This document shows positions 27,837 to 37,788 of a stretch of DNA of 64,000 bases, piece after piece (position 1 is the first letter of the stretch; each line of letters starts with the position of its first letter). The DNA is from Tumebacillus flagellatus (GTDB lineage: Bacteria; Bacillota; Bacilli; Tumebacillales; Tumebacillaceae). The stretch covers positions 182,076-246,075 of the forward strand of contig NZ_JMIR01000003.1 of assembly GCF_000714935.1 (NCBI RefSeq), given 5' to 3'. The notes under the pieces were generated by a model. It saw only the letters and a program-made list of their open reading frames with translations. It searched no databases and was not told the DNA's origin. The translations under genes and the position numbers were made by a program.

Positions 27837-28231
27837 ACGCTTCACCCCGAAAAATTGATCAGAAACTACTTATTATATTGTATCAATCGCTGGAATGAAT
27901 CTCGACATATTTTCAGAATCTAAACGAGTGAGTTTACGCCTTCCCTTTATTTCACACGCAGTTATTTAGAAAAATTATCTTCTAATACTTTATGACCAAA
28001 ACTTCGTTGACACGACCGCAAAAAACTCTAATATAAAACATGCAATCTCCGTTATGAAATACGAGGATCGAATAGTAGGCAAATCTTTCTATGATGTGTT
28101 TTTGATAGAACGTGTTTGTCATACTAGAGAAATCTCATGCAACAGTGGTACAATTCCAGTTGACAGTAATCTAATCGGCTAAGACAGGCCGTCATATATC
28201 TTTAATAGAAAAAATTAGGATGGTGAAATAC
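27837..28231. other. AT-rich divergent intergenic region between mcrB-like and dndC genes
   Basis: No coding frame is supported in these 395 bases. The region is strongly AT-rich. It must hold the promoters for both the minus-strand McrBC pair (a TATAAT is present on the minus strand at 27877-27872) and the plus-strand dnd operon. Confidence 0.6.
28007..28037 (+). promoter_or_regulatory. Candidate promoter of dndCDEA operon
   Basis: A perfect TTGACA at 28007-28012 is followed after 19 nt by TATAAA at 28032-28037. The spacing is slightly long. It would give a leader of about 190 nt before dndC. A second TTGACA at 28160 lacks a usable -10. Confidence 0.35.
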
Positions 28232-29620
28232 ATGCTTCGAAACATGCTAGATAGCAGTCATATACAGGAACGCATCCTTCAAATACAGGAAATGTACCTT
28301 TCCGATTCCCGCCCGTGGGTTGTCGGTTATAGTGGCGGGAAGGACTCCACTGTCGTTTGTCAACTTGTATTTCAAGCACTTCAGCAACTCCCCCCGGAAA
28401 AGCGACATAAAAAAGTCTACATCATTTCTTCTGACACCTTAGTTGAAACACCACTCATCATCGCAGCAATCAGCAAAACGTTGTTGAAGATCCAAACTAC
28501 AGCTCTCCAGTTGGGATTGCCAATAGAAACTCATAAAGTCCGCCCAGAGTTGAAAAAGACATTCTGGGCTTCTCTAATTGGGAAAGGCTATCCCTCGCCT
28601 CGACAGAAGTTTCGATGGTGTACAGACCGAATGAAAATTGAGCCGGTTAATAAATTTGTTTTGGAAAAGGTATCTGAGTTCGGGGAGGTCATCTTGGTTT
28701 TAGGTATAAGGGATTCAGAAAGTGCCACACGTGCACAGGTCATGAGTTCCCATACTGTAGAGGGGAAAACGTTAATGCGTCACTCTACTTTAAACAATGC
28801 CTATATTTACGCCCCCATTCGCGATTTTGACCTGCAAGATGTTTGGGATTATTTGTTGGACTTCGAATCACCTTGGGGAAATGACAACAATGAGTTGTTG
28901 GAGTTGTATCAAAACTCCCAAGGTGGTGAATGCCCTCTTATCGTAGACAAAGAAATTAAGGAAACCGCAGGTTCTTGTGGCAATAGCCGATTTGGATGCT
29001 GGGTATGTACTGTCGTGGTACAAGATAAAGCCGTTATCGGTTTCATTGAGAGTGGAGAAGAATGGCTGCAACCACTACTCAATTTCCGTGATTGGCTCTC
29101 TTCAATCCGAGATCGTGAAGGAAGTCGGCAAACTCACCGGAGAGATGGAACCGTCTATTTTGTGGGACAAGGTGAAAATCGCCGGCAAGGTCATGGCCCC
29201 TTTACTTTGGACACTCGTAAAGAAATCCTTCAAAGATTGCTTGAAACTCAAAAGAAAGTCAAAAATCCTTACGACCCTGACTACAAACTCATTCGTGATG
29301 ATGAACTTAAGATCATTCGTCACATGTGGATTGAGGCTGGCGATTGGACAGATAGCTTGCCTAAAATTTATCGGGAAGTAATGGGTGAAGACCTTGATTG
29401 GGAATATGATGATCGTCCCCTCTTTCAACAGGACCAAATTACCGATCTGGAGCTTTTATGTGATGAACATGATGTAAGTTTTGATCTGATCAAAATGCTT
29501 ATCACTGCGGAGAAAAACTACAGTGGTTACAAAGTACGTCGTGGACTTATGCACGATATTGAAAAAGCACTGAACCAAGACTGGCTACATTATGGGAAAG
29601 TAGAAGGGTTTAAGGAATGA
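28232..29620 (+). CDS. dndC: DNA phosphorothioation protein DndC
   Basis: This 462-residue PAPS-reductase-family protein carries the ATP-pyrophosphatase P-loop GYSGGKDST near residue 36 and the DndC-type cysteine cluster SCGNSRFGCWVC near residue 250, which holds an iron-sulfur centre in the family. DndC adenylates the DNA backbone phosphate or otherwise activates sulfur insertion, receiving sulfur from DndA. The ATG at 28232 fits the AGGATGGTG ribosome binding site better than the ATG at 28220 inside it. It overlaps dndD by 4 nt, so the operon is translationally coupled. No dndB precedes it. Confidence 0.95.
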   Translation: MLRNMLDSSHIQERILQIQEMYLSDSRPWVVGYSGGKDSTVVCQLVFQALQQLPPEKRHKKVYIISSDTLVETPLIIAAISKTLLKIQTTALQLGLPIETHKVRPELKKTFWASLIGKGYPSPRQKFRWCTDRMKIEPVNKFVLEKVSEFGEVILVLGIRDSESATRAQVMSSHTVEGKTLMRHSTLNNAYIYAPIRDFDLQDVWDYLLDFESPWGNDNNELLELYQNSQGGECPLIVDKEIKETAGSCGNSRFGCWVCTVVVQDKAVIGFIESGEEWLQPLLNFRDWLSSIRDREGSRQTHRRDGTVYFVGQGENRRQGHGPFTLDTRKEILQRLLETQKKVKNPYDPDYKLIRDDELKIIRHMWIEAGDWTDSLPKIYREVMGEDLDWEYDDRPLFQQDQITDLELLCDEHDVSFDLIKMLITAEKNYSGYKVRRGLMHDIEKALNQDWLHYGKVEGFKE

Positions 29621-31650
29621 AACTACACAAACTAAAACTTGCAAACATCGGTGCGTTCTATGGAGAATACGAGTTTGACCTCTTTTCGAATGAAACCTCA
29701 AAGAATGTCATCCTTTTTGGTGGCCAAAACGGTTCTGGTAAAACAACAATTCTCGAAGCAATTCGATTGGCGTTATTTGGGCCGCTGGCATTTGGTTACA
29801 AGACCGACACATCGACATACTACGAAAAAATAAACACTAAACTGAATACGATTGCCCAAAAACAAGAAAGAGCTACTTTCAGGATTGAGCTCTTTCTGGA
29901 AGTAGTGGAAAACCTTAAAACCAAGAACTATACGATAATTCGAGAATGGAAAAGAATTGTTAGTCACATTCGAGAAGAAGTATTGATCAAATTAGACGGT
30001 ATGCCTCTTGATGAACGTGAATCGGAAATCTTCCAAACGAAACTCAGAGAAGAAAACCCACCTCAATTATTCGAGCTATGTCTGTTTGACGGTGAACGTA
30101 TCGCTCAGATAATTTCCGATGAAATTTTATCGTCTTACTTAAAAGATGCTGCCAAAGTGATGTTCAACCTGGACTTATTCGAAAATCTAGAAACAGATCT
30201 AAGTAATCTGATTAGACAAGATTCGATCTATGGCAGCCTGTCAAATGAAGAAAAACTCCTCTTTGAAACAAAGCAGAACCTAGAAGAGCTCACGCTTCGT
30301 GAAGAGGCTCTCATATTCGAACAGGAACAGATTACTCAAAGACTTGAAGAAACAGAGTCAATTTTATCTGAAAGCAAAAAGCAATTTGAAGTTCACGGTG
30401 GGCTTATTAAGGAACGTAGAGACGAGCTACTTTCCAAAATGAGCGCTCTGGATAAAAAACGCACCAAGATGATGGAAAAGACAAAAGAAGCCGTCACAAC
30501 TTTACTACCATTTGTCTTAGTGAAGGATTTGGTCGAGGACGTTTCACAACAGATGAAAAATGAAGCTGTTCACGAGATCAGAAACAACGTAAGTGAAATG
30601 CTGACTTCCTCCCATATTTCGCAACTTGTAGATAAGTTAACTGAAAAGAAAATGATAACGACCGAAGTACCTAAAGACAAGATTTCAGAACAATTGTTTC
30701 AAGGATTTCTTGACCTTTTGTCCCCTAATGACACAGAAGAACAACCATTGCACCGTGCTTCCTCTCAACAGCGTGCAGAGCTTGATCTTCTGCTCCAGCA
30801 AGTTGTCGAGTTTAACGCAGATGATCTCTTAAAAAGCTACAAGACAAACGTTAAGTGGATAAAAGAAATCCAAGACATCCGGAAGCAAATAGATGAAAAT
30901 GATGCAGACGATCTTATCAACTTATCGGAAACTATCTCGAAGCTCCAAATAGAAATAACGAAGCTACAGGCTCAACAAGATCATTATTCTGACGAGTTAT
31001 TGCAACTCGCAACTGTAATCTCCGATCAACAGCATAATTATGAACAGCTCAAGGCTAAAGTGGTTCGTGCTAAAAAAGCGGAAAATGTTTTTATTATCAC
31101 AAATCGTGTCCTTGATGTTAGTCGTTCGTTTAGATTTATGCAGATCAGAAAAAAGTTACAGGAAGTTGAATGGCAAGCTACAAAAATGCTACAATCCCTG
31201 TTCCGGAAAGAGTTGTTCATTTCCAAGGTCTCGATTGACCCTGATACATTCCAGCTCAGGCTCTATAATACAGAACACGAGGAAATTAACAAAGATATTC
31301 TCTCTGCGGGTGAAAAGCAAATCCTACTCCTATCTATCGTGTGGGCTATGGTCAAATGCTCTAAAAAACGAGTTCCATTTGTCTTTGACACGCTGCTGGG
31401 CCGTCTTGACCAAACGCACCGAAAGAGTCTAATTCAAAATCTCGTCCCGAATTGTGGTGAGCAAGTCATTATTTTGGCTACAGACTCAGAGATAAACGAA
31501 GAGGATTATAAAGTGTTTCAACCGCAGATAGCTCGGACCTACACAATTGACTTCAACACCTCTACGTCAACCGTAGACGTAAGTACGAACTACTTCATGT
31601 ACTCAAATCAGGAGGTGACAAAACGTGAACTTTCGCCTCAGGACCTCTAG
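29617..31650 (+). CDS. dndD: DNA phosphorothioation protein DndD, SMC-like ATPase
   Basis: The 677-residue protein has a split ABC/SMC ATPase: Walker A GGQNGSGKT at about 35-43, a coiled-coil middle (about 210-520), the signature LSAGEKQ near 562 and Walker B VFDTLLGRLD near 588. FDGERIAQIISDE near 165 is characteristic of DndD. DndD nicks or remodels DNA during sulfur insertion and works with DndC and DndE. The start overlaps dndC by 4 nt and the end overlaps dndE by 26 nt. Confidence 0.93.
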   Translation: MKLHKLKLANIGAFYGEYEFDLFSNETSKNVILFGGQNGSGKTTILEAIRLALFGPLAFGYKTDTSTYYEKINTKLNTIAQKQERATFRIELFLEVVENLKTKNYTIIREWKRIVSHIREEVLIKLDGMPLDERESEIFQTKLREENPPQLFELCLFDGERIAQIISDEILSSYLKDAAKVMFNLDLFENLETDLSNLIRQDSIYGSLSNEEKLLFETKQNLEELTLREEALIFEQEQITQRLEETESILSESKKQFEVHGGLIKERRDELLSKMSALDKKRTKMMEKTKEAVTTLLPFVLVKDLVEDVSQQMKNEAVHEIRNNVSEMLTSSHISQLVDKLTEKKMITTEVPKDKISEQLFQGFLDLLSPNDTEEQPLHRASSQQRAELDLLLQQVVEFNADDLLKSYKTNVKWIKEIQDIRKQIDENDADDLINLSETISKLQIEITKLQAQQDHYSDELLQLATVISDQQHNYEQLKAKVVRAKKAENVFIITNRVLDVSRSFRFMQIRKKLQEVEWQATKMLQSLFRKELFISKVSIDPDTFQLRLYNTEHEEINKDILSAGEKQILLLSIVWAMVKCSKKRVPFVFDTLLGRLDQTHRKSLIQNLVPNCGEQVIILATDSEINEEDYKVFQPQIARTYTIDFNTSTSTVDVSTNYFMYSNQEVTKRELSPQDL

Positions 31651-32038
31651 GAAGACTGCCGAACTACTAAAAGATTTACAGACCCAAACGAATATGACTC
31701 CAAATATTCTAGCTCGATTTGCAGTCTGTCTGTCTTTGAAATACAAACCCAAAGAGGGGGATGAGAAGAACAAAAAACTTCTTCTTACCCCTGTCAAGGA
31801 TACTAGTGGACTTGAGTTCAATAGAAGCACACTCACCGGTCAATTCGACTATGTATTCAAGGCATTGATCACCCAACACTCAGGTCATGAGATTAGTGAC
31901 GAAGAGTATTTCCCCGGTCTGTTCAACTCACATTTGGAAAGAGGAATTCACCTACTCAAAAACGAGTACCAATACGCAGGTAATTCAGAAAAACTTATCA
32001 CAAACCTACTTTATCAGACTAAGGAGGTTGCTCAATGA
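31625..32038 (+). CDS. dndE: DNA phosphorothioation protein DndE
   Basis: A GTG start at 31625, with AGGAGGTGACA upstream inside dndD, gives 137 residues. The N-terminus NFRLRTSRKTAELLKDLQTQ and the later EISDEEYFPGLFNSHLERGI match the DndE family (DUF1832), which binds nicked DNA and bridges the other Dnd subunits. Composition is basic at the N-terminus. It overlaps dndA by 4 nt (ATGA). Confidence 0.9.
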   Translation: MNFRLRTSRKTAELLKDLQTQTNMTPNILARFAVCLSLKYKPKEGDEKNKKLLLTPVKDTSGLEFNRSTLTGQFDYVFKALITQHSGHEISDEEYFPGLFNSHLERGIHLLKNEYQYAGNSEKLITNLLYQTKEVAQ

Positions 32039-33189
32039 TCTACTTCGATAACAGTGCAACAACTCCATTACATCCAGAAGTTCGGGAAGCTATGCTTCCC
32101 TATCTTTTTGAGATTTTCGGAAACCCATCTGGTAAATATTACACTCAAGCTGAGCAGGCAAAAAAAGCTGTAGAAAATGCTAGGGTCCATGTTGCAACAC
32201 TTTTAGGTTGCGATCCCGAAGAGATTATTTTTACCAGCGGCGCAACCGAGAGTAATAACATGATATTAAAGGGGTTCGCAGATTACTACCAGGCTGAGTC
32301 ACCTCACATTGTGATAACTAAAGTAGAACACCCTTCTATTTTGGAAACAGCCAGATATCTCGCGCAAAAAGGCTATCAAGTCACGTTCCTAGATGTCGAC
32401 AAGTTCGGTAGAGCTAACGTACAGCAACTAGAAAACGTACTTCCTCACGAACCTAGTACCCCGGTGTTGGTAAGTGTACTTTGGGGCAATAATGAGGTAG
32501 GTTCTCTAAATGATATTGCTACCTTCGCTAAGCTTTGCACCGTCAGAAAAGGCGTTGAAGAAGATAGGCCTGTTTTCTTTCACACTGATGCAACTCAAGT
32601 AGTTGGCAAGGTGAAGACTGATGTTCATCAGATCGGAATCGACTTCCTATCCTGCTCTTCTCACAAGTTGCATGGTCCTAAAGGAATAGGAGCAGCCGTC
32701 ATTAAGAAGCATCGGTTAGGTTATAGACCTAAGCTAACCCCTTTGCTTCATGGAGGAGAACAAGAAGACGGTTATCGTAGTGGAACACTGAGCGTGCACA
32801 ACATTGTAGGGTTTGGAAAAGCAGCTGAGATTGCATATCTAGAGTTACAGAAGACCAAATCCACGCTGAAAGAGCTCGAGGACTATCTGATTGACAGGAT
32901 TGTAACTATGTTCCCTGATATCGTTCGGTTGAATAGCGACATACAAAACAAAATCCCTGGACTCATCAATTTGCAGTTTGTTGGGATTAAAAATGAGAAG
33001 TTGATTCGACAACTTTCAAACCATGTAGCCGTGTCAACTGGTTCCGCTTGCAGTTCTAGTAAGCCGTCTCACGTATTGCAAAGTATGGGGTTGAGTATAG
33101 ATTCCATTCGTTTTTCGATTCGTATCTCTCTCTCAACTTTCAACACGAAGGATGAAATCGATCACTTTTTATCTCTATTGAACAGTTAA
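32035..33189 (+). CDS. dndA: Cysteine desulfurase DndA
   Basis: The 384-residue class V aminotransferase-fold enzyme takes sulfur from L-cysteine for delivery to DndC. The PLP lysine is in SSHKLHGPKGIG (about residue 211), and the persulfide cysteine in STGSACSSS (about 339). The opening IYFDNSATTPLHPEV is typical of NifS/IscS/DndA. As the last gene of dndCDEA with a 4-nt overlap, it is the dedicated sulfur donor rather than a housekeeping IscS. Confidence 0.92.
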   Translation: MIYFDNSATTPLHPEVREAMLPYLFEIFGNPSGKYYTQAEQAKKAVENARVHVATLLGCDPEEIIFTSGATESNNMILKGFADYYQAESPHIVITKVEHPSILETARYLAQKGYQVTFLDVDKFGRANVQQLENVLPHEPSTPVLVSVLWGNNEVGSLNDIATFAKLCTVRKGVEEDRPVFFHTDATQVVGKVKTDVHQIGIDFLSCSSHKLHGPKGIGAAVIKKHRLGYRPKLTPLLHGGEQEDGYRSGTLSVHNIVGFGKAAEIAYLELQKTKSTLKELEDYLIDRIVTMFPDIVRLNSDIQNKIPGLINLQFVGIKNEKLIRQLSNHVAVSTGSACSSSKPSHVLQSMGLSIDSIRFSIRISLSTFNTKDEIDHFLSLLNS

Positions 33190-33217
33190 AAGGAGACGGG
33201 GTTCCCCGCCTCCTTTT
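33187..33217. terminator. Bidirectional terminator between dnd modification and restriction modules
   Basis: AAAAGGAGACGGGG and CCCCGCCTCCTTTT form a stem with one mismatch and a 2-nt loop. It separates two convergent operons. Confidence 0.75.
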
Positions 33218-33219
33218 CT

Positions 33220-33582
33220 TCAAATATATTTATCTAACCGGATAGTACCCTCATTATCAAATTCTTTCATTAATATCTCAATGCCACCGTCTGCAAACTC
33301 CTCAATTACTTTGAGAAGTTCGTCCGAACTTTCCGGCTCGGATTTCATGAGCACAATCCCTTTCACGACTTGTAAGTTATGAACATCAATATTTCCTACT
33401 GTACAAATATCATCTGGTTTTGGTCCCTCAGATCTCTTGTCCTCCTTTACCCCCACCAAACATGCGTAAGTGAACAATTGGTGCATAGTGTCGATCACCT
33501 TTTTATCGCGCAGCATTCGATAGAATGCAATATTCTTTGTATGGATTTTTTTCTTGTCTTCAAACCGATAAATTTCTTGCAT
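33220..33582 (-). CDS. Small Dnd-associated protein (resembles phosphorothioation-associated protein 4)
   Basis: The 120-residue protein is last in the minus-strand restriction module. It has no catalytic motif; features are IAFYRMLRDKKVIDTMHQLF, a hydrophobic ACLVGVKEDKR segment, and a C-terminal EEFADGGIEILMKEF. The pattern of a cytoplasmic alpha-helical protein ending in an (E)xYANGGLEIL-like block recalls the family named dnd system-associated protein 4. That identification is from memory and moderate. AGGGGGG precedes the ATG. Confidence 0.55.
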   Translation of the reverse strand: MQEIYRFEDKKKIHTKNIAFYRMLRDKKVIDTMHQLFTYACLVGVKEDKRSEGPKPDDICTVGNIDVHNLQVVKGIVLMKSEPESSDELLKVIEEFADGGIEILMKEFDNEGTIRLDKYI

Positions 33583-33593
33583 TTGAATCCCCC

Positions 33594-35555
33594 CTAATCA
33601 ACCTTAACAATTTGAGTCTTGTTCCAAATGCCATCTGCACGATCTTCAAGATGATATTCTCGATTAACAAAAGGTTTTATTATATCTTGATATTCCTTTC
33701 CTAAGTCGGCACCTGTTACCATAAAGATTACTTGTCTCCCAAACTGCGGTAGATAATTAACTACACGCTCGCGATGTTCCTCTGAAAAGAGTCCTACAGG
33801 ATTGTCTATGATAACGGGGGCAACAGAATTTGTTGATTTATTTATACCGGCAATATACGAAAGACTAATTATTTTAGACTGACCCGTACTCGGATTTAGT
33901 GAACGACCTCTTTCAATCTCAAATAGGGAACCATCCGCATGTTCAATCATCAATTGGTATGTCGAACTAAGTTTTAAAGATTTATACTTTTTTGGTTTAT
34001 TTGTAAGCTGCAGAAAAATTTCACTTGACCATTTTTCTACATCTTTCCTCTTTTGATCAATCAATCGCTCTTGATATTCGGTTAATGCTTCAACCGTCTT
34101 TCTAGCAAAATTCACCCGCTTTTCTGCCTCCTGCTTTTCCTTACTGACGGTGTATTTTGCTATTTCATTCTCTAATTCATTCAAGTCTTTGTTCTTTACT
34201 TCCATCAACGTATTAAATCGTTCGATTTTTAGTTCTGTTTCCTTACCTTTAGCCTCTAGCCTAGCGATTTCATCCGCACTTCTCTGAACAGCTTGCTCAT
34301 TATAATTGCCAACTTCGGAACGTAGTTCTATCTCTCTTTCTTCAAGAGTATTGATTTCGCGATTCACTGCTACTTTCTTCGTACACAAATCGTTATACTG
34401 TGCTTTTGCATTAATGCTATGTTGAGCGAACATATCAATCCCTTGAATAGCCCTCTGCCTTTCAAGTGTTCGTTGCCACTCTACATCTTTATCTTTTAGT
34501 GACTCAATTAGATCATTTATGTGACCTATATGTTGCTCCGTAAGTATTTCTCCGCAAACACAAACATCACCCTTCAATATTTGTGACAAGAATTCTTTAC
34601 TAGGAAGCACAGTAAGAGGTTTCCCTACCAATTCAGCAATAGTTGGCTTAAGTTCGTTCGCAAGGATACTCCCCAAAATCATGGTACCATTTTCACGAAA
34701 CACCTTCATTTTCTCATCATCTAAAACCACTGCGCGGTCTCGAAGATCTTTTAGAGTATCACGTATTTGCTGGCGTTCTTCAATCTTCGACTTGATTTCC
34801 TCATATTTTTTAAGCTCGTCCTCGCGTTTTACTATCCTACTCTGAATTTCTTTTAATTCCTTTTTATGGATGGTAATATCATTTTCATACTGCTCAATTT
34901 CTGACAACAGACCTTGTCTTTTCTTTATCAACTCTGCGCCCTTGGTCTCTTTTACTAACAGGGCATCTCGACTATTTTCATACTCTTTAACAAGGGTACG
35001 AAAATCAGAAATAGCAAACTCAATCTCCTTTATTCCAAGGATTCGCAATATCGCTTCTTTGTAGTCTGCACCAGATGCAATGTTATAGGCGTCAATTTTC
35101 TCCCCATCGAAGAAGAAATACTTCGCAGCATCTTCATGAATAATTGAATTAATAAAATCATATGCTTCCCGAGGCTCATTATCCATCGCCTCACCATTTT
35201 TCCATATACCTAGTTGATGATCTAGATTTTGACTTGAAATTTGCCCTTTGATAATTCCTTTTGGTCTAATAGTCCGAGTAATGTTTAACTGATTCCCTTC
35301 ATGTTCTGCAATTATTGATACGTAGGCTTCGTATTTTCCTTCTTCGATAGCATTCTGGTTAATCAACTCTTTCAAATCAGATCCTTTTTGGGGTCCATAC
35401 AAACAAAACATAATACCATTAAAAAAGCATGTTTTTCCAACATCATTTGGTGCATATATGATCGTAACATTTCGATCCGCTGTCAAAGGAAACTCAAAAC
35501 CTACCTCTCCATAATAAGCCATAAAGTTGTTCAAAATCATCTTTTTAATAATCAT
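33594..35555 (-). CDS. Second DndD-like SMC/Rad50-type ATPase in the restriction module
   Basis: The 653-residue protein has Walker A YAPNDVGKTCFF (about 34-45), a long coiled coil (about 200-540) interrupted at about residue 330 by a CVCGE motif, then NPSTGQSKIISLSY as signature and APVIIDNPVGLFSEE as Walker B. FFFDGEKIDAY near 150 is shared with DndD. The CxC looks like half of a Rad50-type zinc hook, so two molecules could join through zinc. It is distinct from dndD at 29617 and sits with the restriction genes. Probably a DNA-scanning ATPase of the restriction complex; the role is inferred. Confidence 0.7.
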   Translation of the reverse strand: MIIKKMILNNFMAYYGEVGFEFPLTADRNVTIIYAPNDVGKTCFFNGIMFCLYGPQKGSDLKELINQNAIEEGKYEAYVSIIAEHEGNQLNITRTIRPKGIIKGQISSQNLDHQLGIWKNGEAMDNEPREAYDFINSIIHEDAAKYFFFDGEKIDAYNIASGADYKEAILRILGIKEIEFAISDFRTLVKEYENSRDALLVKETKGAELIKKRQGLLSEIEQYENDITIHKKELKEIQSRIVKREDELKKYEEIKSKIEERQQIRDTLKDLRDRAVVLDDEKMKVFRENGTMILGSILANELKPTIAELVGKPLTVLPSKEFLSQILKGDVCVCGEILTEQHIGHINDLIESLKDKDVEWQRTLERQRAIQGIDMFAQHSINAKAQYNDLCTKKVAVNREINTLEEREIELRSEVGNYNEQAVQRSADEIARLEAKGKETELKIERFNTLMEVKNKDLNELENEIAKYTVSKEKQEAEKRVNFARKTVEALTEYQERLIDQKRKDVEKWSSEIFLQLTNKPKKYKSLKLSSTYQLMIEHADGSLFEIERGRSLNPSTGQSKIISLSYIAGINKSTNSVAPVIIDNPVGLFSEEHRERVVNYLPQFGRQVIFMVTGADLGKEYQDIIKPFVNREYHLEDRADGIWNKTQIVKVD

Positions 35556-35722
35556 ACCTCAGCTACCTCCTTAATGTTTTTTTCTACGATTTCTTTTAAA
35601 TCCCCCATGATAGATCTCCTTTTTTTATGAACCTGTTTTCTCTCACACTCAATAATTTCTCTTAACCCTTCGTAGTTAACACCGAATTTATCCGACACTT
35701 CTTTCATAAGTTCCTCATTCAT
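35552..35722 (-). CDS. Small protein of the DNA-modification-associated island
   Basis: The 56-residue product starts at ATG 35722, chosen over an upstream ATG because AGGAGG lies 8-9 nt before it. It is charged and helical (NEELMKEVSDKFGVNYEGL, LKEIVEKNIKEVAEV). The stop overlaps the start of the ATPase gene by 4 nt, so the two are coupled. Short proteins of this type recur in phosphorothioation islands and are annotated as DNA modification system-associated small protein; that match is from memory. It may be a subunit of the ATPase-helicase complex. Confidence 0.6.
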   Translation of the reverse strand: MNEELMKEVSDKFGVNYEGLREIIECERKQVHKKRRSIMGDLKEIVEKNIKEVAEV

Positions 35723-35736
35723 ATCTAAGCTCCTCC

Positions 35737-37788
35737 TCAAAGTGAATAGGGATCTAGCCCTTGCGTCATGAGAAAATCGTCCAAATTTGTGATTGCGATG
35801 GTGCCGTTTATTGCATCATTCGCCATTGTTACGATTCGAGAATATTCCTTCGATATCACTTGTTTAGCTAACTCCAGCTCTCTAGAATCCCGCTGATCAT
35901 ATGGTGGAATTACAATAAAGTCATAAAGATACCCCCTGGTCTTTCCAATTGATTTTCGAAGAACTCTACCTCTGCGCTGTACAAATTCACGTAGAGATGT
36001 TGATGAGCTAATAAAGATAGCTGTATCACAAACAGGAATATCAACACCCTCATCAAGACACTTTACCGCTAGCAAAAACTTCCTGATACCCCTTTTAAAA
36101 TCTTCAATCATACGTGGGCGGACTTTTACCGAGTCAACATGCCCCACGTATATGAAATATTCTTTGGAAAGCTGATCCAAAATTGTGGCGAAGTTTTGTA
36201 AATGAACAATTGAATCACCATATATCAAGGTACGTTGCTCTGGTCTGATACTAGAGATTATCTTCGGAAAATATTCACTTTTACTATCGGTAGTTTTAAG
36301 GATTTGTGCCCGTTGAGATAACATCTGTTCTAGACGAGATCGATCCCCGTTTTCCTGTTCATTTGAAGCAGTTAGAAATCGTAATCTTGCGATGTCATTC
36401 GATAGTCGAACATAATCTTCCCACTCGCCATTCGTAAGAAATACAGGGGTAATAAAATACTCATACTCAACTAGATACCCTTCACGAATCGCATCTTTTA
36501 TCGAGAACTCAAATGACTTATGTTCGAAATAATCATAGATTCGCTCGGTACCCTCCTCGTCAAAGTTTCTGTCAGGTGTTGCACTTAAACCAATTCTCAA
36601 TCTAGGTCGAATCTTGTCCATGAAATTTTGAACACTTACCGTGCCCATATTATGGGCTTCGTCGGCAATCAATGCAAAGCGTTCAGTAAGTATATACTTT
36701 AAATTTGACATCATGAAATTAGAAGAAGCTGCATTGTAGGTGCAAATAACAATTGTACGACATGGGATTCTAGCTTGTATCAAATCTAAGAACTGCGATT
36801 TCCACGTTGAGTTTGAGGACCCACACAGTAATACATAATCATCAGGGAAAAATAACTTAACATCACTCTTCCACTGTTGTAGTAAATCTAAGGACGGGAC
36901 CATAATCAACAACAAATCCCATTTATTCTTAACAGTATACATAGAGTACAATGCCGCCTTCGTTTTCCCAGTCCCAGTCGCCATTTGAAACAAACATACT
37001 CCATCTTGCCTCAAGAAAGCTTGTAACGCCTCTTCTTGACATGGGCGAGCTTCAAACCCCAGCAGATTGTCAGCCATCGTATTACTAGATTCATATTGAA
37101 AGTATTCCGGTGATATCTGGATTAACTTTTCGCGGAATGCTTTCGGGAATTCAAATGTGTTAAACCCTACTAATTCACCTTCCCAAAGTCGTTCGAAATA
37201 TCGCCTACGCGATTCAGCTCTGCTTGATACAGCCGAGTCCCAGCTACAATAGACTTCAAACGATTCAAAATTTCCACCCCAGCCTCCTACAGACTCATTA
37301 TTAGAACCAAAGAAGACTACATGATCTCCTTTCTCATCGGTAAAGATTCCAACCTTGTCATGAAAAATCCCCGTTCCTTCTGAGCCTTCTACCCTACCTA
37401 AATCAGGCAATGTAATACGAATATCTAATCGACCACATTTAATCAACCAACAGAGGTTAGCCACATCGAAATCATTTCGCCTTTGATAAAACTCTTCAAA
37501 CATAGTAAGTAGGTGCTCTTGTAACCATTGACGTTCTTCGTACCCAGATCGAATCAGATCTATATCTTCTTTTGACAATCTTACGCTTGTTATTAATCGC
37601 ATTTTGCCACCTTTACGAATGAAAGGCTCCAACCCAATCTTTATTCTAGAGTAGATTGAAGAACTGAAAAATCCCGCTGCACGATCATAGAAAAGAGAGC
37701 TGGACAAACACGGAATATAGAATTCCTCAATCAGATTATCTTCACCAGTAATGTACTGATCCTTAAAACTTACCTCTTGGAGAGACAA
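35737..37788 (-). CDS. Phosphorothioation system restriction enzyme: PLD nuclease-SF2 helicase
   Basis: A TTG at 37788 with GGAGG 9 nt upstream gives 683 residues; a TTG at 37797 is too close to it. An N-terminal phospholipase-D-like nuclease domain (about 1-230) shows FHDKVGIF and FFGSNNES, the HxK and N/S elements. A superfamily 2 helicase follows: Walker A MATGTGKTKA (about 270), IADEAHN (about 373), LSATPDR, and QRRGRVLRKS. The opening SFKDQYITGEDNLIEEFYIP matches the family known as DNA phosphorothioation system restriction enzyme. It would attack DNA lacking the host modification. First gene of the minus-strand module. Confidence 0.85.
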   Translation of the reverse strand: MSLQEVSFKDQYITGEDNLIEEFYIPCLSSSLFYDRAAGFFSSSIYSRIKIGLEPFIRKGGKMRLITSVRLSKEDIDLIRSGYEERQWLQEHLLTMFEEFYQRRNDFDVANLCWLIKCGRLDIRITLPDLGRVEGSEGTGIFHDKVGIFTDEKGDHVVFFGSNNESVGGWGGNFESFEVYCSWDSAVSSRAESRRRYFERLWEGELVGFNTFEFPKAFREKLIQISPEYFQYESSNTMADNLLGFEARPCQEEALQAFLRQDGVCLFQMATGTGKTKAALYSMYTVKNKWDLLLIMVPSLDLLQQWKSDVKLFFPDDYVLLCGSSNSTWKSQFLDLIQARIPCRTIVICTYNAASSNFMMSNLKYILTERFALIADEAHNMGTVSVQNFMDKIRPRLRIGLSATPDRNFDEEGTERIYDYFEHKSFEFSIKDAIREGYLVEYEYFITPVFLTNGEWEDYVRLSNDIARLRFLTASNEQENGDRSRLEQMLSQRAQILKTTDSKSEYFPKIISSIRPEQRTLIYGDSIVHLQNFATILDQLSKEYFIYVGHVDSVKVRPRMIEDFKRGIRKFLLAVKCLDEGVDIPVCDTAIFISSSTSLREFVQRRGRVLRKSIGKTRGYLYDFIVIPPYDQRDSRELELAKQVISKEYSRIVTMANDAINGTIAITNLDDFLMTQGLDPYSL

